DNA from: Thermoactinomyces mirandus
GTDB lineage: Bacteria > Bacillota > Bacilli > Thermoactinomycetales > Thermoactinomycetaceae
Direction of reading: 5' to 3'
Length of the DNA: 64,000 nt
NCBI RefSeq assembly: GCF_013868055.1
Contig: NZ_JACEOL010000009.1
Coordinates: forward strand, 62,001-126,000
Numbering within the stretch: the first letter of the stretch is position 1; each line of letters begins with the position of its first letter. Both the position numbers and the translations under genes were made by a program. Shown piece by piece: positions 9,728-19,067 of the stretch. The notes below the pieces were generated by a model. That model worked only from the letters and a program-made list of their open reading frames with translations. It was not told where the DNA came from and searched no databases.

Positions 9728-9748
9728 GAGCAGGAACAAAACCTGCTC
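9728..9748 (-). terminator. Hairpin downstream of the aldehyde dehydrogenase
   Basis: The perfect 7-bp stem GAGCAGG/CCTGCTC lies 17 nt past the ALDH stop. The U-tract is weak. Confidence 0.4.
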
Positions 9749-9764
9749 CATGTTTTTTCTTATG

Positions 9765-11132
9765 CTATTTTGTCAACTTCCGAATCCATTTCAACCCGTT
9801 TTTCGCGTGTGGATAGCGAAACGGCAGATCAAACCAGGTCGTTTGCTTCACGACACTTTTTTTGTGGGAAAAGCAGTCAAAACTGTATTTGCCGTGATAA
9901 TTCCCGATCCCGCTTGTTCCTGTCCCCCCAAATGGCAAATAGGGGGAACCGGTGTGTATGAGGGTATCGTTGACACATCCTCCTCCATATGGCAATGAAG
10001 TGATTATCTTTTCCTCGACCCCGCTGTTTTCCGTAAAGATATATAACGCCAGCGGCTTTGGTTTTTCGCGAAGCGTGGAAATGACATCATCCAGGCGGGT
10101 GTAGGTGAGCACAGGCAATAGCGGGCCGAAAATTTCTTCCTGCATAATGGGATCTTCCCAGCTCACCCGATCAATCACCGTCGGTTCAATTTTCAAGGTG
10201 TAGTGGTCACTCTCACCGCCAAAAACAATATGGGACGTTTTCAAAAATGATTTCAAACGGGTGAAATGCCTCCACGAAACAATACGGGTATAATTGGGAT
10301 TTGCAAGCGGCTTTTCACCATAAAAGCGTTCTACCTCCTGTTTCATACGCCGCAGGAGTTCGTCCCTGATCTGTTCGGGAACATATACAAAATCAGGAGC
10401 TACACAGGTCTGGCCGGCATTGATGAACTTTCCCCACACAATCCGCCTTGCCGCCAGCTTCAGATTGGCATCTTCGGCAACAATTACCGGACTTTTTCCT
10501 CCCAGTTCCAACGTGACAGGCGTTAGTGTCTGAGACGCCTTTTCCATGACTGCCTTGCCCACCGCAACACTTCCTGTAAAGAAAATATGGTCAAACGGCT
10601 GCTCCAGCAGAGCTTTTCCCGTTTCTATATCGCCTTCTGCCACAGCAACATACTCCGGGTCAAATATGTCTCTGATCATCTGTTTCAAAACCCTGGCCGT
10701 ATAAAAAGTGTGTTCCGATGGCTTGATGACCGCACAATTCCCGGCGGCAATGGCTCCGATTAACGGATTGAGCACCAGCAGCACGGGATAATTCCAGGGA
10801 CCGATAATCAAATTGACACCAACCGGCTCCGGATAGATATAACTGCGGGCTCCGAACAGCACCAGCGGCGTTTTGACCCTGCGGGGTTTTGCCCATTTTT
10901 CAATATTTTTTTTCATTACTTTGATTTCTTCTTTTAACACCATGATTTCCACGACATATGCCTCATACTCCGATTTGTTCAGATCCTTTTTCAACGCTGC
11001 AAGCAGATCCGGTTCAAACTGGTCAATGGCGTTTGCCAACTTTTCCAGACTCTTCAGTCGAAAGGAAATGTCCTTTGTTTTCCCCGTATAAAAATATTTT
11101 TTCTGTCTTTCCACAAGTTGCTTAAGGTTCAA
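9765..11132 (-). CDS. Aldehyde dehydrogenase, class 3-like (YwdH type)
   Basis: The 455-aa protein has the short class-3 ALDH length. Visible motifs are the cofactor region IIGPWNYPVLLVLNPL, the FFTGSVAVGKAVM turn, the catalytic Glu in VTLELGGKSPV and the catalytic Cys in NAGQTCVAPDFV. The C-terminus ends in a basic stretch (GLKWIRKLTK). It oxidises fatty or aromatic aldehydes to acids with NAD(P)+. TTG 11132 is placed by GGAGGAGAGG; an ATG 33 nt earlier would read through the ribosome site. It stands alone on the minus strand. Substrate not deducible. Confidence 0.9.
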   Translation of the reverse strand: MNLKQLVERQKKYFYTGKTKDISFRLKSLEKLANAIDQFEPDLLAALKKDLNKSEYEAYVVEIMVLKEEIKVMKKNIEKWAKPRRVKTPLVLFGARSYIYPEPVGVNLIIGPWNYPVLLVLNPLIGAIAAGNCAVIKPSEHTFYTARVLKQMIRDIFDPEYVAVAEGDIETGKALLEQPFDHIFFTGSVAVGKAVMEKASQTLTPVTLELGGKSPVIVAEDANLKLAARRIVWGKFINAGQTCVAPDFVYVPEQIRDELLRRMKQEVERFYGEKPLANPNYTRIVSWRHFTRLKSFLKTSHIVFGGESDHYTLKIEPTVIDRVSWEDPIMQEEIFGPLLPVLTYTRLDDVISTLREKPKPLALYIFTENSGVEEKIITSLPYGGGCVNDTLIHTGSPYLPFGGTGTSGIGNYHGKYSFDCFSHKKSVVKQTTWFDLPFRYPHAKNGLKWIRKLTK

Positions 11133-11240
11133 TTCCTCTCCTCCTCTTGCCGTCCATCCAATCATATGTTTTCCGTCTTATTTATTATTTTACCAGATAA
11201 CAATTATTGTGTTTATTCATAAAATTCCCGAAGAATATAA

Positions 11241-11263
11241 CTGAGGTGTGTCAAACACCTCAG
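11241..11263 (-). terminator. Terminator after the MFS gene
   Basis: The 9-bp stem CTGAGGTGT/ACACCTCAG is followed on the minus strand by a U-rich stretch (TTATATTCTT). It lies 15 nt past the MFS stop. Confidence 0.6.
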
Positions 11264-11277
11264 CATATCATGGCAAC

Positions 11278-12516
11278 CTAACCCCTTTTTTCAGTATCCA
11301 GCTTCAGGAGCCGGGCCACAGGGATGTGGCGAATCGCAAACCAGGCCACAATCTGGATAAAGCCGATCATCAGAACAAACCATCGGATATGCCAAATATC
11401 TGTTGAATACTGAATCCACCACATGAAAAACAAAATTCCCGCGATCCTGCCCGTACTCAAGGCAAGCTCCCTGGCCACCACATATTCAATCCGCAATTGC
11501 GCTGTTTCATGAGACTCGCCGATTACATCAAAAACAGTGGAGGTCAGCGGAGACATATATAAAGGATAAAACAGGGCGGACCCCACTCCCAGAATCCAGA
11601 TGGTCCAGTCATTGATCCGAAAGGCAAAGGGAATGGCAGTCAGTCCCATCATCATTACTCCGACAAACATGAAACGGTATCGCAGTTTGGGACGCATGAA
11701 CCGGCTTACGATATAAAATGAAAAGCATGAAACCGCCGACGAGAAAGTGAAAAAACTTCCCAGAGCCAGTTCGCTCTTCACGATAATAAAAAACAGCAGC
11801 CCCAGCAAAAAAGCAAAAATTCCCTCACGCAATCCCTGGCCGATCATGGCCAGGTTAACCCAGTACCAGTAAGCCCCTTTCTGCCCGGCCAGGGATAAAA
11901 TAGATCCAAGACGGTAATGGCCCCGCGCTCTTCGGGCCTTGAACAAAAAACTTACCAAAACGGCACATAAAAAAATGGACAGGGAAATTCCAAAAATCAC
12001 CCGGTATCCCTGGAATTCACCCACTCGGCTGATGATGATGCCGGATACAAACGGCGCCGCAATCCCGGCCACCGATGTGCACAATCCGTTAACCCCGTTA
12101 AAAATGTCCCGGTTATCTTTTTCCGTTATCTCAAAATACATCACATTATATGCCAGCCAGTAAAAACCTGCTCCCAGACCAATCACCATGCCCAGCAAAA
12201 CGACATAGGATACGGAACGGACACCCAGCCACCACACACTCAGGTAAAACACGGCCAATATGGCCACACCCAGACGGATCGCCACAATCCGGTCAAATTT
12301 TTTGGCCAGCCATCCGCCCATGATAAAGGTAAGGCCGGCTGTCAGATAGTGAATGACATTGAAGAGACTGATCAACATCCAATCATTTTCAATTTTAAAC
12401 AGATATACATTGACAAAGGTGCTGGACAACGAAGTAGCAATAGAAAAAAGACTGCTTGTCAAAAGGAGTAGCCAGGCTTCCCGATCCAGTCGATCCACAT
12501 TTCCTAAGATTTGCAT
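11278..12516 (-). CDS. MFS transporter (YqgE-like)
   Basis: The 412-aa protein has twelve hydrophobic segments and the MFS loop signature GGWLAKKFDRIVAIRLG between helices 2 and 3. It resembles the uncharacterised Bacillus MFS group that includes YqgE (LLLTSSLFSIATSLSSTFVN, ITEKDNRDIFNGVNG). Substrate and direction of transport are unknown. It sits alone on the minus strand between two terminators. Confidence 0.85.
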   Translation of the reverse strand: MQILGNVDRLDREAWLLLLTSSLFSIATSLSSTFVNVYLFKIENDWMLISLFNVIHYLTAGLTFIMGGWLAKKFDRIVAIRLGVAILAVFYLSVWWLGVRSVSYVVLLGMVIGLGAGFYWLAYNVMYFEITEKDNRDIFNGVNGLCTSVAGIAAPFVSGIIISRVGEFQGYRVIFGISLSIFLCAVLVSFLFKARRARGHYRLGSILSLAGQKGAYWYWVNLAMIGQGLREGIFAFLLGLLFFIIVKSELALGSFFTFSSAVSCFSFYIVSRFMRPKLRYRFMFVGVMMMGLTAIPFAFRINDWTIWILGVGSALFYPLYMSPLTSTVFDVIGESHETAQLRIEYVVARELALSTGRIAGILFFMWWIQYSTDIWHIRWFVLMIGFIQIVAWFAIRHIPVARLLKLDTEKRG

Positions 12517-12587
12517 GGTCGATCACCAGTCTTAGCTTAACCAACCCATATATTTTTACAACAGAAACACAGGATTTGATTCGCAAA

Positions 12588-12617
12588 AAAGGACAGGCCT
12601 TTCCTTTCCTGTCCTTT
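12588..12617 (-). terminator. Terminator after the psd/rhomboid unit
   Basis: A perfect 10-bp stem AAAGGACAGG/CCTGTCCTTT is followed on the minus strand by a T-rich run. It ends the psd-rhomboid transcript. Confidence 0.8.
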
Positions 12618-12692
12618 CGTACTGTAATAAAGTCAAGTTCGAAGGTGTGAAACAGAAAAAACACATCCAGGAACATTTGTTATCCGTCGGCC

Positions 12693-13298
12693 TCATCGCC
12701 TTCTTATCATCATTTGCCTGATTTGAATGATGACCATCGCCAGCACAAAACCCGTAATTACAGCTACGATGTGGGCAAACAGAAACGGATAGCCCAGCAG
12801 TAAAGTAATGATTACAAAAGCCCAGATAGATTTGCCCAATAATGGATGAACAATCCCACGCAAATATAAATACAGGTAAACACCCATGTTTCCATAAACG
12901 GCTTCAGCCGCACCAGTATAGACACCCTGGAAATCCATCAAATAAACGCCCCAGTTGCCGGCAATGCCGGTCACCAGGAAAATAAACAAAAAAATACTTT
13001 TGCCAAATAAACGCTCCAACTGTGGAGATAATAAATAAACAGAAAAGGCCACCATAATGAATTGAAAAAAATTCACGTGCAGGAACAGGGAAAAGAGCAG
13101 GCGCCAAAACTCGCCTTCTGCAATCCGCCAATAGATCACTGCCCCAAAATTTACCCAAGCTTCCGGATTGTCTGTGTTTCCCGTAAATAAAAAAAAGAGA
13201 AAAACAGCTGTTTGTAATAACAGGATTCCAGTCACAACAGGAAACATATGCATAAACGGGCCAAAGGGGATCAACCTGTGTTTTTGTCTCTGGTACAA
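12693..13298 (-). CDS. Rhomboid-family membrane protein lacking the catalytic serine
   Basis: The 201-aa protein has six hydrophobic segments in rhomboid arrangement: a conserved WRLLFSLFLHVNFFQFIMVA helix, then the region where active rhomboids have GxSG(A/x). Here that motif reads GAAEAVYGNMG, so the nucleophile position is Ala and the next Gly is Glu. The distal His is kept (FAHIVAVITGF). It is therefore predicted to be a non-proteolytic rhomboid-like protein. TTG 13298 has GGAGGGGAG upstream and overlaps the end of psd by 28 nt, so expression is coupled to phospholipid synthesis. Confidence 0.8.
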   Translation of the reverse strand: MYQRQKHRLIPFGPFMHMFPVVTGILLLQTAVFLFFLFTGNTDNPEAWVNFGAVIYWRIAEGEFWRLLFSLFLHVNFFQFIMVAFSVYLLSPQLERLFGKSIFLFIFLVTGIAGNWGVYLMDFQGVYTGAAEAVYGNMGVYLYLYLRGIVHPLLGKSIWAFVIITLLLGYPFLFAHIVAVITGFVLAMVIIQIRQMMIRRR

Positions 13299-14158
13299 TT
13301 GACTCCCCTCCTTTTAATCAATTTGTACGCCACAGCTTGGCCCATCTGAAGTTTGGTACCTGGCACACAGGTATTCAACCACTCAATCTGGCCAGGTTCA
13401 AATAACAGAATGACGGTGGACCCAAATTCAAACCAGCCCAGTTCATCCCCCTTTTGAAGATCATGAGCCGGTTCATAAATCTGGTGCATCACTTTCTTTA
13501 CCTTCTGGTTGGTTGTGATGTTCTGATCATAACAAACCTTGATGCTGCCAACATTGGTCGCACCTACTTTGACCAACGCAATTTTTCCGCAATGACGTGA
13601 ATCGATGTAAGAAATAAGGCGCTCATTGGCGACAAAAAGCCCTGTAATAGAGTTTACACCAAACTTGTTGACAGGATACAGATTGCCCGGGATATGCGTA
13701 CAAGCCACAACTTTCCCGTCAAGCGGCATATGGATGCGATGATAATCGCTGGGGCTCAAGTATATGGTCATAAAACTGCCGCCATAAAAGGGAGACACGT
13801 GTTCCTGCCTTTGTCCCAGTAATTCTTCCAATGAATAGGTAATACCTTTGGCCTGAAACAACATTCCTTCTTCAATCATTCCAATCTGGGAAATCGTCCC
13901 GTCGACAGGACTGACAACCACATCGTCCCCCTCTGCGATCGGTCTCGTTTCCGGTCTCAATTCCCGTATAAAAAAAGCGAGCAAATGCTCAAATTCATCT
14001 ACCGGTCTTTTCACAGGATTCAGATCTATATCAAAACGGCGCACATAATAAGGGATCAGTCTCCGGCTCCAGTGCTGGCGGCAAAGCTTGCCGATCCATC
14101 TTGACAATACCCTTTTCGGGAGCCATCTCCAAACGATTCTAAGCCATATTTGTTTCAT
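13271..14158 (-). CDS. psd: Phosphatidylserine decarboxylase proenzyme
   Basis: The 295-aa protein converts phosphatidylserine to phosphatidylethanolamine at the membrane and self-cleaves to make a pyruvoyl group. The cleavage motif appears as WFEFGSTVILLFEPG, with GST as in the LGST consensus; the catalytic His region is SPSDYHRIHMPLDG; and SPVDGTISQIG is the conserved N-terminal motif. Length fits the longer class of proenzyme. It heads a two-gene unit with the rhomboid-like gene. No pssA was found nearby. Confidence 0.95.
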   Translation of the reverse strand: MKQIWLRIVWRWLPKRVLSRWIGKLCRQHWSRRLIPYYVRRFDIDLNPVKRPVDEFEHLLAFFIRELRPETRPIAEGDDVVVSPVDGTISQIGMIEEGMLFQAKGITYSLEELLGQRQEHVSPFYGGSFMTIYLSPSDYHRIHMPLDGKVVACTHIPGNLYPVNKFGVNSITGLFVANERLISYIDSRHCGKIALVKVGATNVGSIKVCYDQNITTNQKVKKVMHQIYEPAHDLQKGDELGWFEFGSTVILLFEPGQIEWLNTCVPGTKLQMGQAVAYKLIKRRGVNCTRDKNTG

Positions 14159-14262
14159 GGATGCCTCCTTGCGTCAAACCAGATTTTGATCTAAAAAAGG
14201 AAAAAAACGGAAAACATATTTACTCCACAAGGGGGACAATCTATAAACGGGAGGTGAAACAA

Positions 14263-14547
14263 ATGAACACCAAAAATATTGGGCCACAAGAGTCCAAAAC
14301 CAATTCACAGCAAGTTCGCCAACAAAACCAGCAATCAGCTCAATCCGGGGCCGGTCGTTTTGGCACTGAGTTTGCATCCCAAGCTGGTTCTCAAGCAGCC
14401 CGCCAAGCTCAACGCCAGGCTCAACAAGCTCAATCAGCTTCAAATGCTGGCCGTTTTGGCACTGAGTTTGCTTCAGAAACCAATGCACAAAGAGTTCGTC
14501 AGCAAAACCAACAATCTCAATCCAAAAAAGGCCAACAACAACAATAA
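14263..14547 (+). CDS. sspE: Gamma-type small acid-soluble spore protein
   Basis: The 94-aa protein has the gamma-SASP layout: two copies of a Gln/Asn/Ala-rich repeat, each containing GRFGTEFAS (near residues 31 and 65), which is the site cut by germination protease GPR (TEFAS). It starts MNTKNIGPQESKTNS with GGGAGGTGA 5 nt upstream. These proteins store amino acids in the spore core and are normally expressed in the forespore from sigma-G. A strong terminator follows immediately. Confidence 0.93.
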   Translation: MNTKNIGPQESKTNSQQVRQQNQQSAQSGAGRFGTEFASQAGSQAARQAQRQAQQAQSASNAGRFGTEFASETNAQRVRQQNQQSQSKKGQQQQ

Positions 14548-14563
14548 TTCGCTTGAGAAAAAT

Positions 14564-14600
14564 AAATCCCATCTACGGAACAGTTTTGTAGATGGGATTT
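14564..14600. terminator. Bidirectional terminator between sspE and the PBP gene
   Basis: A perfect 13-bp stem AAATCCCATCTAC/GTAGATGGGATTT has an 11-nt loop and A/T flanks on both sides. It can serve the converging sspE and PBP transcripts. Confidence 0.85.
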
Positions 14601-14663
14601 ACCATTATTTAAATGTATTTCATCAACAGATAAATCCATCTAGCTTCAACCTGTTCGCTTACG

Positions 14664-16637
14664 TCACTTTTTCATGAACTGCTCGTAATAGGAAGTAATC
14701 AAATATTCGGCAATAGGTCCGGCTGCAACCGCGCCATATCCTCCTTCGGGAACAATGACGGCCACGGCAATCTCCGGATCATTGGCAGGTGCAAAGGCAA
14801 TGAAGACCGAATTTTCCACGCGGCCCCTGCCGTTGATATCCTGCTCGGATGTGCCGGTTTTGGCGGCGACATCAAATGGCAGATGATTGAAGAGTTGGGC
14901 AGCTGTTCCTCCGGGTTTGGTCACTTTTACCATTCCGTCCACAACTGTTTTCCAATGCTCCGGATTCATATTGACCTGATTGAGTACCTCCGGTTTGACT
15001 TCCCTGGTTTCCCGGGAATTGGGATCCACAATTTTCTCCACCAATTGCGGTTTCATCCTTTTCCCCTGATTGGCCAAGGTTGCCGTATACTGTGCCAGCT
15101 GCATGGCCGTGTAACGCTGGGCTTGGCCAAACGAAGCGAGCGCCATCGCACCCAGGCCGGAGTGTTTTCGGGCTGTGGTCAGGTAATCCTCGGAACCATC
15201 CTGTTCTCCTTTTAATGGAACGCCTGTTTTAACCCCCAGACCAAACTGATGAGTCATGTTTTGAAAAACTTTGATCGCGTCCCATTTTTCCTTCCAGTAC
15301 CATCTGGTTCCCATCCATGCCATAAAGGTATTGGAGGATTTCTGCAAAGCTTTTTCAGGAGTTAATATACCATAATTATGCCCTCCTGAATTTCGAACAG
15401 GCGGTGTCGCTTTGGCATAATAATATTTTCCCGGATCCGACCAGTAAGTATTTGGACTGATCAGCCCTTTTTCCAGCCCCATCCATACCATCAGCGGCTT
15501 AAAAGCGGAACCGGGAGGCAAAACAGACAATGGATGCCTTTGATACTCTTTTTCCGGATTGGCATAACCTGTTGCATCAAACGGGGCTTCGCTGATCGTT
15601 CCATTTCGGATCGAATAACTCAGGTTCCTGTATTCCTTTTGCGAAACATTTCCATTCCATATATTGGGGTCATAGTCCGGATAACTGACCATCGTCCGAA
15701 TTTTTCCGGTTTTGACTTCCATGGCCACGGCATACGCATTTTTGGCATAAGGAGCGTGATTTTTGCCGGCAGAAGTACGTAAATTTCGCAGATGCTGTTC
15801 TATGAAGTGCTCCGCATCCAGCTGCATTTTTTCATTCAGTGTCAGATACAGGTTGTTCCCCGATTGCGGCTCTACCTCTTTCAGCACCTCAACCAGTTTC
15901 CCGGTTGAGTTCACCCGGACTAACCGATATCCGTTTTTTCCACGCAATTCATCCTGATATGAATACTCCAAACCGTCCATCCCTACTTGCTCCCAGTCAA
16001 GATAACCGCCTTCATTCGGTTTCTCCGCTTCTTCCCTGTACTTGGAAAGGGAGGATTTCGCTCCGGCAAATGAACGGACATAGCCGATTGTCTGTACAGC
16101 GAAAGTATCATCCCGATATTTGCGAAGCGGTTGGGCAAATGTATTTACACCCGGGAACAGGTTGGGGTTTTCGGAGATTTTTACAATTTCCTCCTCCGTC
16201 AACGGACTTTTGATTTTTTTGGGATAATAAGGCGGCTGTTTGCGTGGAGCCGATTTTCCATGTTCATCCAGACCGACGTCCATGGCTGCAAGGACTTCCT
16301 TCAGCGGCATTTTCAGAGTCTTTGCCAGATTTTTGGCTGTTTTCAGCTTTTCTTTCTTGCTGACATCCGGTTCCAAATACATGGCTGCAAACAAAGATTC
16401 GTTGCCAACGAGCAGTTTGCCGCTGTTGTCGAAAATTTTGCCTCGTGAAGCAACACTCTGGATTTTTTTGAAGTTATTTTCTTCAGCCAGAAGTTGATAT
16501 TTCTCTCCTGAGCCCAGTTGAATCCAGCCCAAGCGCAAAATCAAAGCGACAAAGAGCAGGACAACAATAAACCACAGGGTATGCAGGCGATGGGAAACCG
16601 GCCCATACGCATTTGATCTTTGCTTCAAGTTCTTCAT
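14664..16637 (-). CDS. Class B penicillin-binding protein (peptidoglycan transpeptidase)
   Basis: The 657-aa protein has one N-terminal membrane anchor (TLWFIVVLLFVALILRLGW, residues ~20-40), a dimerisation domain starting near SRGKIFDNSGKLL, and a transpeptidase domain with all three motifs: SAFK in LPPGSAFKPLMVW, SSN in QKSSNTFMAW, and KTG in VAAKTGTSEQD. It crosslinks cell-wall peptides outside the membrane. The PBP2-like architecture suggests a role in elongation or sporulation, but no mre, rod or ftsW neighbour is present to decide. No PASTA domains are seen. Confidence 0.92.
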   Translation of the reverse strand: MKNLKQRSNAYGPVSHRLHTLWFIVVLLFVALILRLGWIQLGSGEKYQLLAEENNFKKIQSVASRGKIFDNSGKLLVGNESLFAAMYLEPDVSKKEKLKTAKNLAKTLKMPLKEVLAAMDVGLDEHGKSAPRKQPPYYPKKIKSPLTEEEIVKISENPNLFPGVNTFAQPLRKYRDDTFAVQTIGYVRSFAGAKSSLSKYREEAEKPNEGGYLDWEQVGMDGLEYSYQDELRGKNGYRLVRVNSTGKLVEVLKEVEPQSGNNLYLTLNEKMQLDAEHFIEQHLRNLRTSAGKNHAPYAKNAYAVAMEVKTGKIRTMVSYPDYDPNIWNGNVSQKEYRNLSYSIRNGTISEAPFDATGYANPEKEYQRHPLSVLPPGSAFKPLMVWMGLEKGLISPNTYWSDPGKYYYAKATPPVRNSGGHNYGILTPEKALQKSSNTFMAWMGTRWYWKEKWDAIKVFQNMTHQFGLGVKTGVPLKGEQDGSEDYLTTARKHSGLGAMALASFGQAQRYTAMQLAQYTATLANQGKRMKPQLVEKIVDPNSRETREVKPEVLNQVNMNPEHWKTVVDGMVKVTKPGGTAAQLFNHLPFDVAAKTGTSEQDINGRGRVENSVFIAFAPANDPEIAVAVIVPEGGYGAVAAGPIAEYLITSYYEQFMKK

Positions 16638-16743
16638 CGCTTAGATCAACCCTTTTTCAATTGGTGCTGTCCAAACATACGAATATAAGTTTAACATAAA
16701 TCAGCTCAAAACGAAGTTACTTTTCCAACCTTTCTTTGAATGA

Positions 16744-17871
16744 TTAATATCTCCATACTTTTTGATAAAACCTCAATCCCTGATACGCATCCAAAATGCC
16801 AACTTCCTTGAGAGGTTCAGATTTTACCGCCGATTGTGTCAGGATATAACGAACCTGCTCCGGATTGAGATAGGGATTGAGATAAAGCAGCAGGGAAATG
16901 GTTCCGGTCACATGCGGGACGGCCATTGAAGTTCCGCTCATCATCCGTTTGGAGTGGTTCAGCCACGCCGAGGGAATCCGGTCTCCAGGCGCTGCAATAT
17001 CCACGCCTTTCCCGAAATTGCTGAAAACGGACAGTTTTCCGTTTTCGGAGATCGACGTCACCGCAATCGTTTCCGGATAACGGGCTGGAAAATCAATATG
17101 GGATTTCCGTCCCTGGTTGCCAGTTGCCGCCACCATCAAAATCCCTCTCCGGTGTGCAACCTGAATCGCCTGCCGCAATGATTCGCTCAATTTGTCCATT
17201 CCAAAACTCATGTTTACCACATGCATTTTGTTTTCAATACACCAGTTGATCGCACTTAACAAGTCGGACAGATTAGCACTTCCTCTCCGGTTGAAAGCTT
17301 TAACCGCATAAATGTGTGTTTGCGGCGCCACCCCGACAATTCCGGACTCAAATGTTCGCCCTGCAATGATTCCCGCAACATGAGTGCCATGCCCGTTGTA
17401 ATCCGTTGGTGCAAAATAGGGCGACAGGATATTGATGCCGCCGCGGTAATTATCCCGAATGGCAGGATGATCTGCCGCAATTCCCGTATCGATCACCGCA
17501 ACCCGGATTCCCCTGCCCTGGCTCCACTTCCAGGCTTGTGGTGCCTTCACTTTTTCTACTCCCCAGGGGATATTTTCCTGCTTGACGGGATCTGCCAATG
17601 TCCCGATATACGGCTCTGTGATGGTAATACGGATATCGCTCTCCCAGTATTCGATATCATCTGATTTATATGTTGTGGAAGGGTTTTGGTATTCCCCGAT
17701 GATCATTCCCAGATGAGACAGGTAACGGATCGGTTTTACACCCGAACGTTTCATCTCCCGCAGGCACCGTCCCAGCGAACAACCTCTCCGCAGGTAAAAA
17801 ATCCTTCGCAGTCCGGGCTGCGGGTGATTCCACTTCGTTGAAGAAGGGAGTATCCGGTTGGAATATTCCAT
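16744..17871 (-). CDS. Subtilisin-like serine protease without signal peptide
   Basis: The 375-aa S8 family protease has its triad visible: Asp in VAVIDTGIAADHP, His in NGHGTHVAGIIAG, and Ser in SGTSMAVPHVTG, with the oxyanion Asn in VAATGNQGR. The first ~85 residues look like an inhibitor/propeptide-type domain. There is no secretion signal, so an intracellular or sporulation-associated role like IspA or AprX is plausible. ATG 17871 follows GGGGAG. Its neighbour across a divergent gap is a small helical protein of unknown function. Confidence 0.88.
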   Translation of the reverse strand: MEYSNRILPSSTKWNHPQPGLRRIFYLRRGCSLGRCLREMKRSGVKPIRYLSHLGMIIGEYQNPSTTYKSDDIEYWESDIRITITEPYIGTLADPVKQENIPWGVEKVKAPQAWKWSQGRGIRVAVIDTGIAADHPAIRDNYRGGINILSPYFAPTDYNGHGTHVAGIIAGRTFESGIVGVAPQTHIYAVKAFNRRGSANLSDLLSAINWCIENKMHVVNMSFGMDKLSESLRQAIQVAHRRGILMVAATGNQGRKSHIDFPARYPETIAVTSISENGKLSVFSNFGKGVDIAAPGDRIPSAWLNHSKRMMSGTSMAVPHVTGTISLLLYLNPYLNPEQVRYILTQSAVKSEPLKEVGILDAYQGLRFYQKVWRY

Positions 17872-17957
17872 TGTTTTCACTCCCCGCAATCACTGATCAA
17901 CATGATTCAGAATATATTTCAAACAAACCCTTTATCTGAAGAAAGGCGGTGCAATCC

Positions 17958-18302
17958 ATGAAAAACAATCAGGAGGACTCTCTCCGATACTGGAAAGAGC
18001 TTCAGAACTGGTCCAGCCTTCTGTCCAGGCGGACAAAACAAATTGAAGAAGTGGTCAAGGCTCTCCAATCCATAAATATGGCCGTGCTGGATAAAGGGCG
18101 ACTGAAGGAACTGATTTCGGCACTAGCCAGTATGGATCAATTAAAAGCAAACCAGCAAAAAGAAAAGACTTCCTCCAGCCAAAAAAACACCAAATCATCG
18201 GTGACAAAAACAGAGTCAAATGATGAACTGGTTCAACTGATGAATACCCCGGTCATGAGCGAAATAATTAAAGAAGTGTTTAAGAATAAAAGAAAATGGT
18301 AA
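17958..18302 (+). CDS. Small helical hypothetical protein
   Basis: The 114-aa protein is soluble and strongly charged. Residues ~1-65 are predicted helical (EDSLRYWKELQNWSSLLSRR), followed by a Ser/Lys/Gln-rich linker and a C-terminal helix ending in KNKRKW. AAGGCGG precedes the ATG. I do not recognise the family. It is divergent from the protease and has no obvious partner. Confidence 0.6.
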   Translation: MKNNQEDSLRYWKELQNWSSLLSRRTKQIEEVVKALQSINMAVLDKGRLKELISALASMDQLKANQQKEKTSSSQKNTKSSVTKTESNDELVQLMNTPVMSEIIKEVFKNKRKW

Positions 18303-18430
18303 TGATGATCACCCGCTTTACAAGACCGGTTTGCAAGTACTTTACTTCATCTTTAAACAAGTCTTCTCATCGGTTTATTTAGTTGTATGAAAGGGTCAGC
18401 CAAAAGTCACATGCCAAATACCCAGAAAAC

Positions 18431-18462
18431 AAAAAAAAGGCAGAGGCCCTGAGGCTTCTGCC
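18431..18462 (-). terminator. Terminator after the 18477 gene
   Basis: A ten-bp stem GGCAGAGGCC/GGCTTCTGCC with one mismatch is followed on the minus strand by a run of eight Ts. Confidence 0.85.
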
Positions 18463-18476
18463 AAGTTGATCTGATT

Positions 18477-19010
18477 CTATTCAAATCGGTTTGAATATCT
18501 GTTCAGGTCATGGGCTGTGCAGCCAAACATTTCAAAATCGATATCCCGCCCCAATTCATAAACTTGCTGCCAAAATTCGGCGACACACGCAAGCGGCTGG
18601 GATCCCCCCCGTTCATCGGCAACAAAATAGGTCGTTTCGTCACCGGAGTTCTCGTTCATGAACGTGACATAAAGAACCCGGTATGGAATGGTTCCCCGTT
18701 TTTCATCCACAATATCGAAACAGGCCTCATGGCTTAAATACAGCTCCTCCAGCTTTTGCCGCTCTTCCTTGTTTTCCGGGCAGTTTTGCAATTGATAAGT
18801 AAATACAAAATCATTTTTCCCTTCTGAAAAAACAATCTCTTTCAATCGGCCATATACGATGATTTCCTGTTTTTCGAGATCAATTTTTCCAAACAGCAAC
18901 TGGTCGGATTCAGCAAGAGCTTTTTCAAAAAGACGCTTCAGATCAGGAACAAACATTTCCCTGACCGACTCCTGAAAATTGATATTGCAGCCATGCGCAA
19001 ATACTTTCAT
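18477..19010 (-). CDS. Hypothetical cytoplasmic protein
   Basis: The 177-aa protein starts MKVFAHGCNINFQ after an AAAGGAG site; an ATG 30 nt earlier has no ribosome site. It has a mixed alpha/beta composition, no membrane segment, and an acidic C-terminal half (DFEMFGCTAHDLNRYSNRFE). I do not recognise the family. It lies just downstream of the acyl-CoA synthetase on the same strand, with a 57-nt gap, and ends at a strong terminator, so they may be cotranscribed. Confidence 0.65.
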   Translation of the reverse strand: MKVFAHGCNINFQESVREMFVPDLKRLFEKALAESDQLLFGKIDLEKQEIIVYGRLKEIVFSEGKNDFVFTYQLQNCPENKEERQKLEELYLSHEACFDIVDEKRGTIPYRVLYVTFMNENSGDETTYFVADERGGSQPLACVAEFWQQVYELGRDIDFEMFGCTAHDLNRYSNRFE

Positions 19011-19067
19011 TGACAGGCTCCTTTTATGTTTTGCTTCCAATATTATATCGAAACAGCCCGGTTTGTT

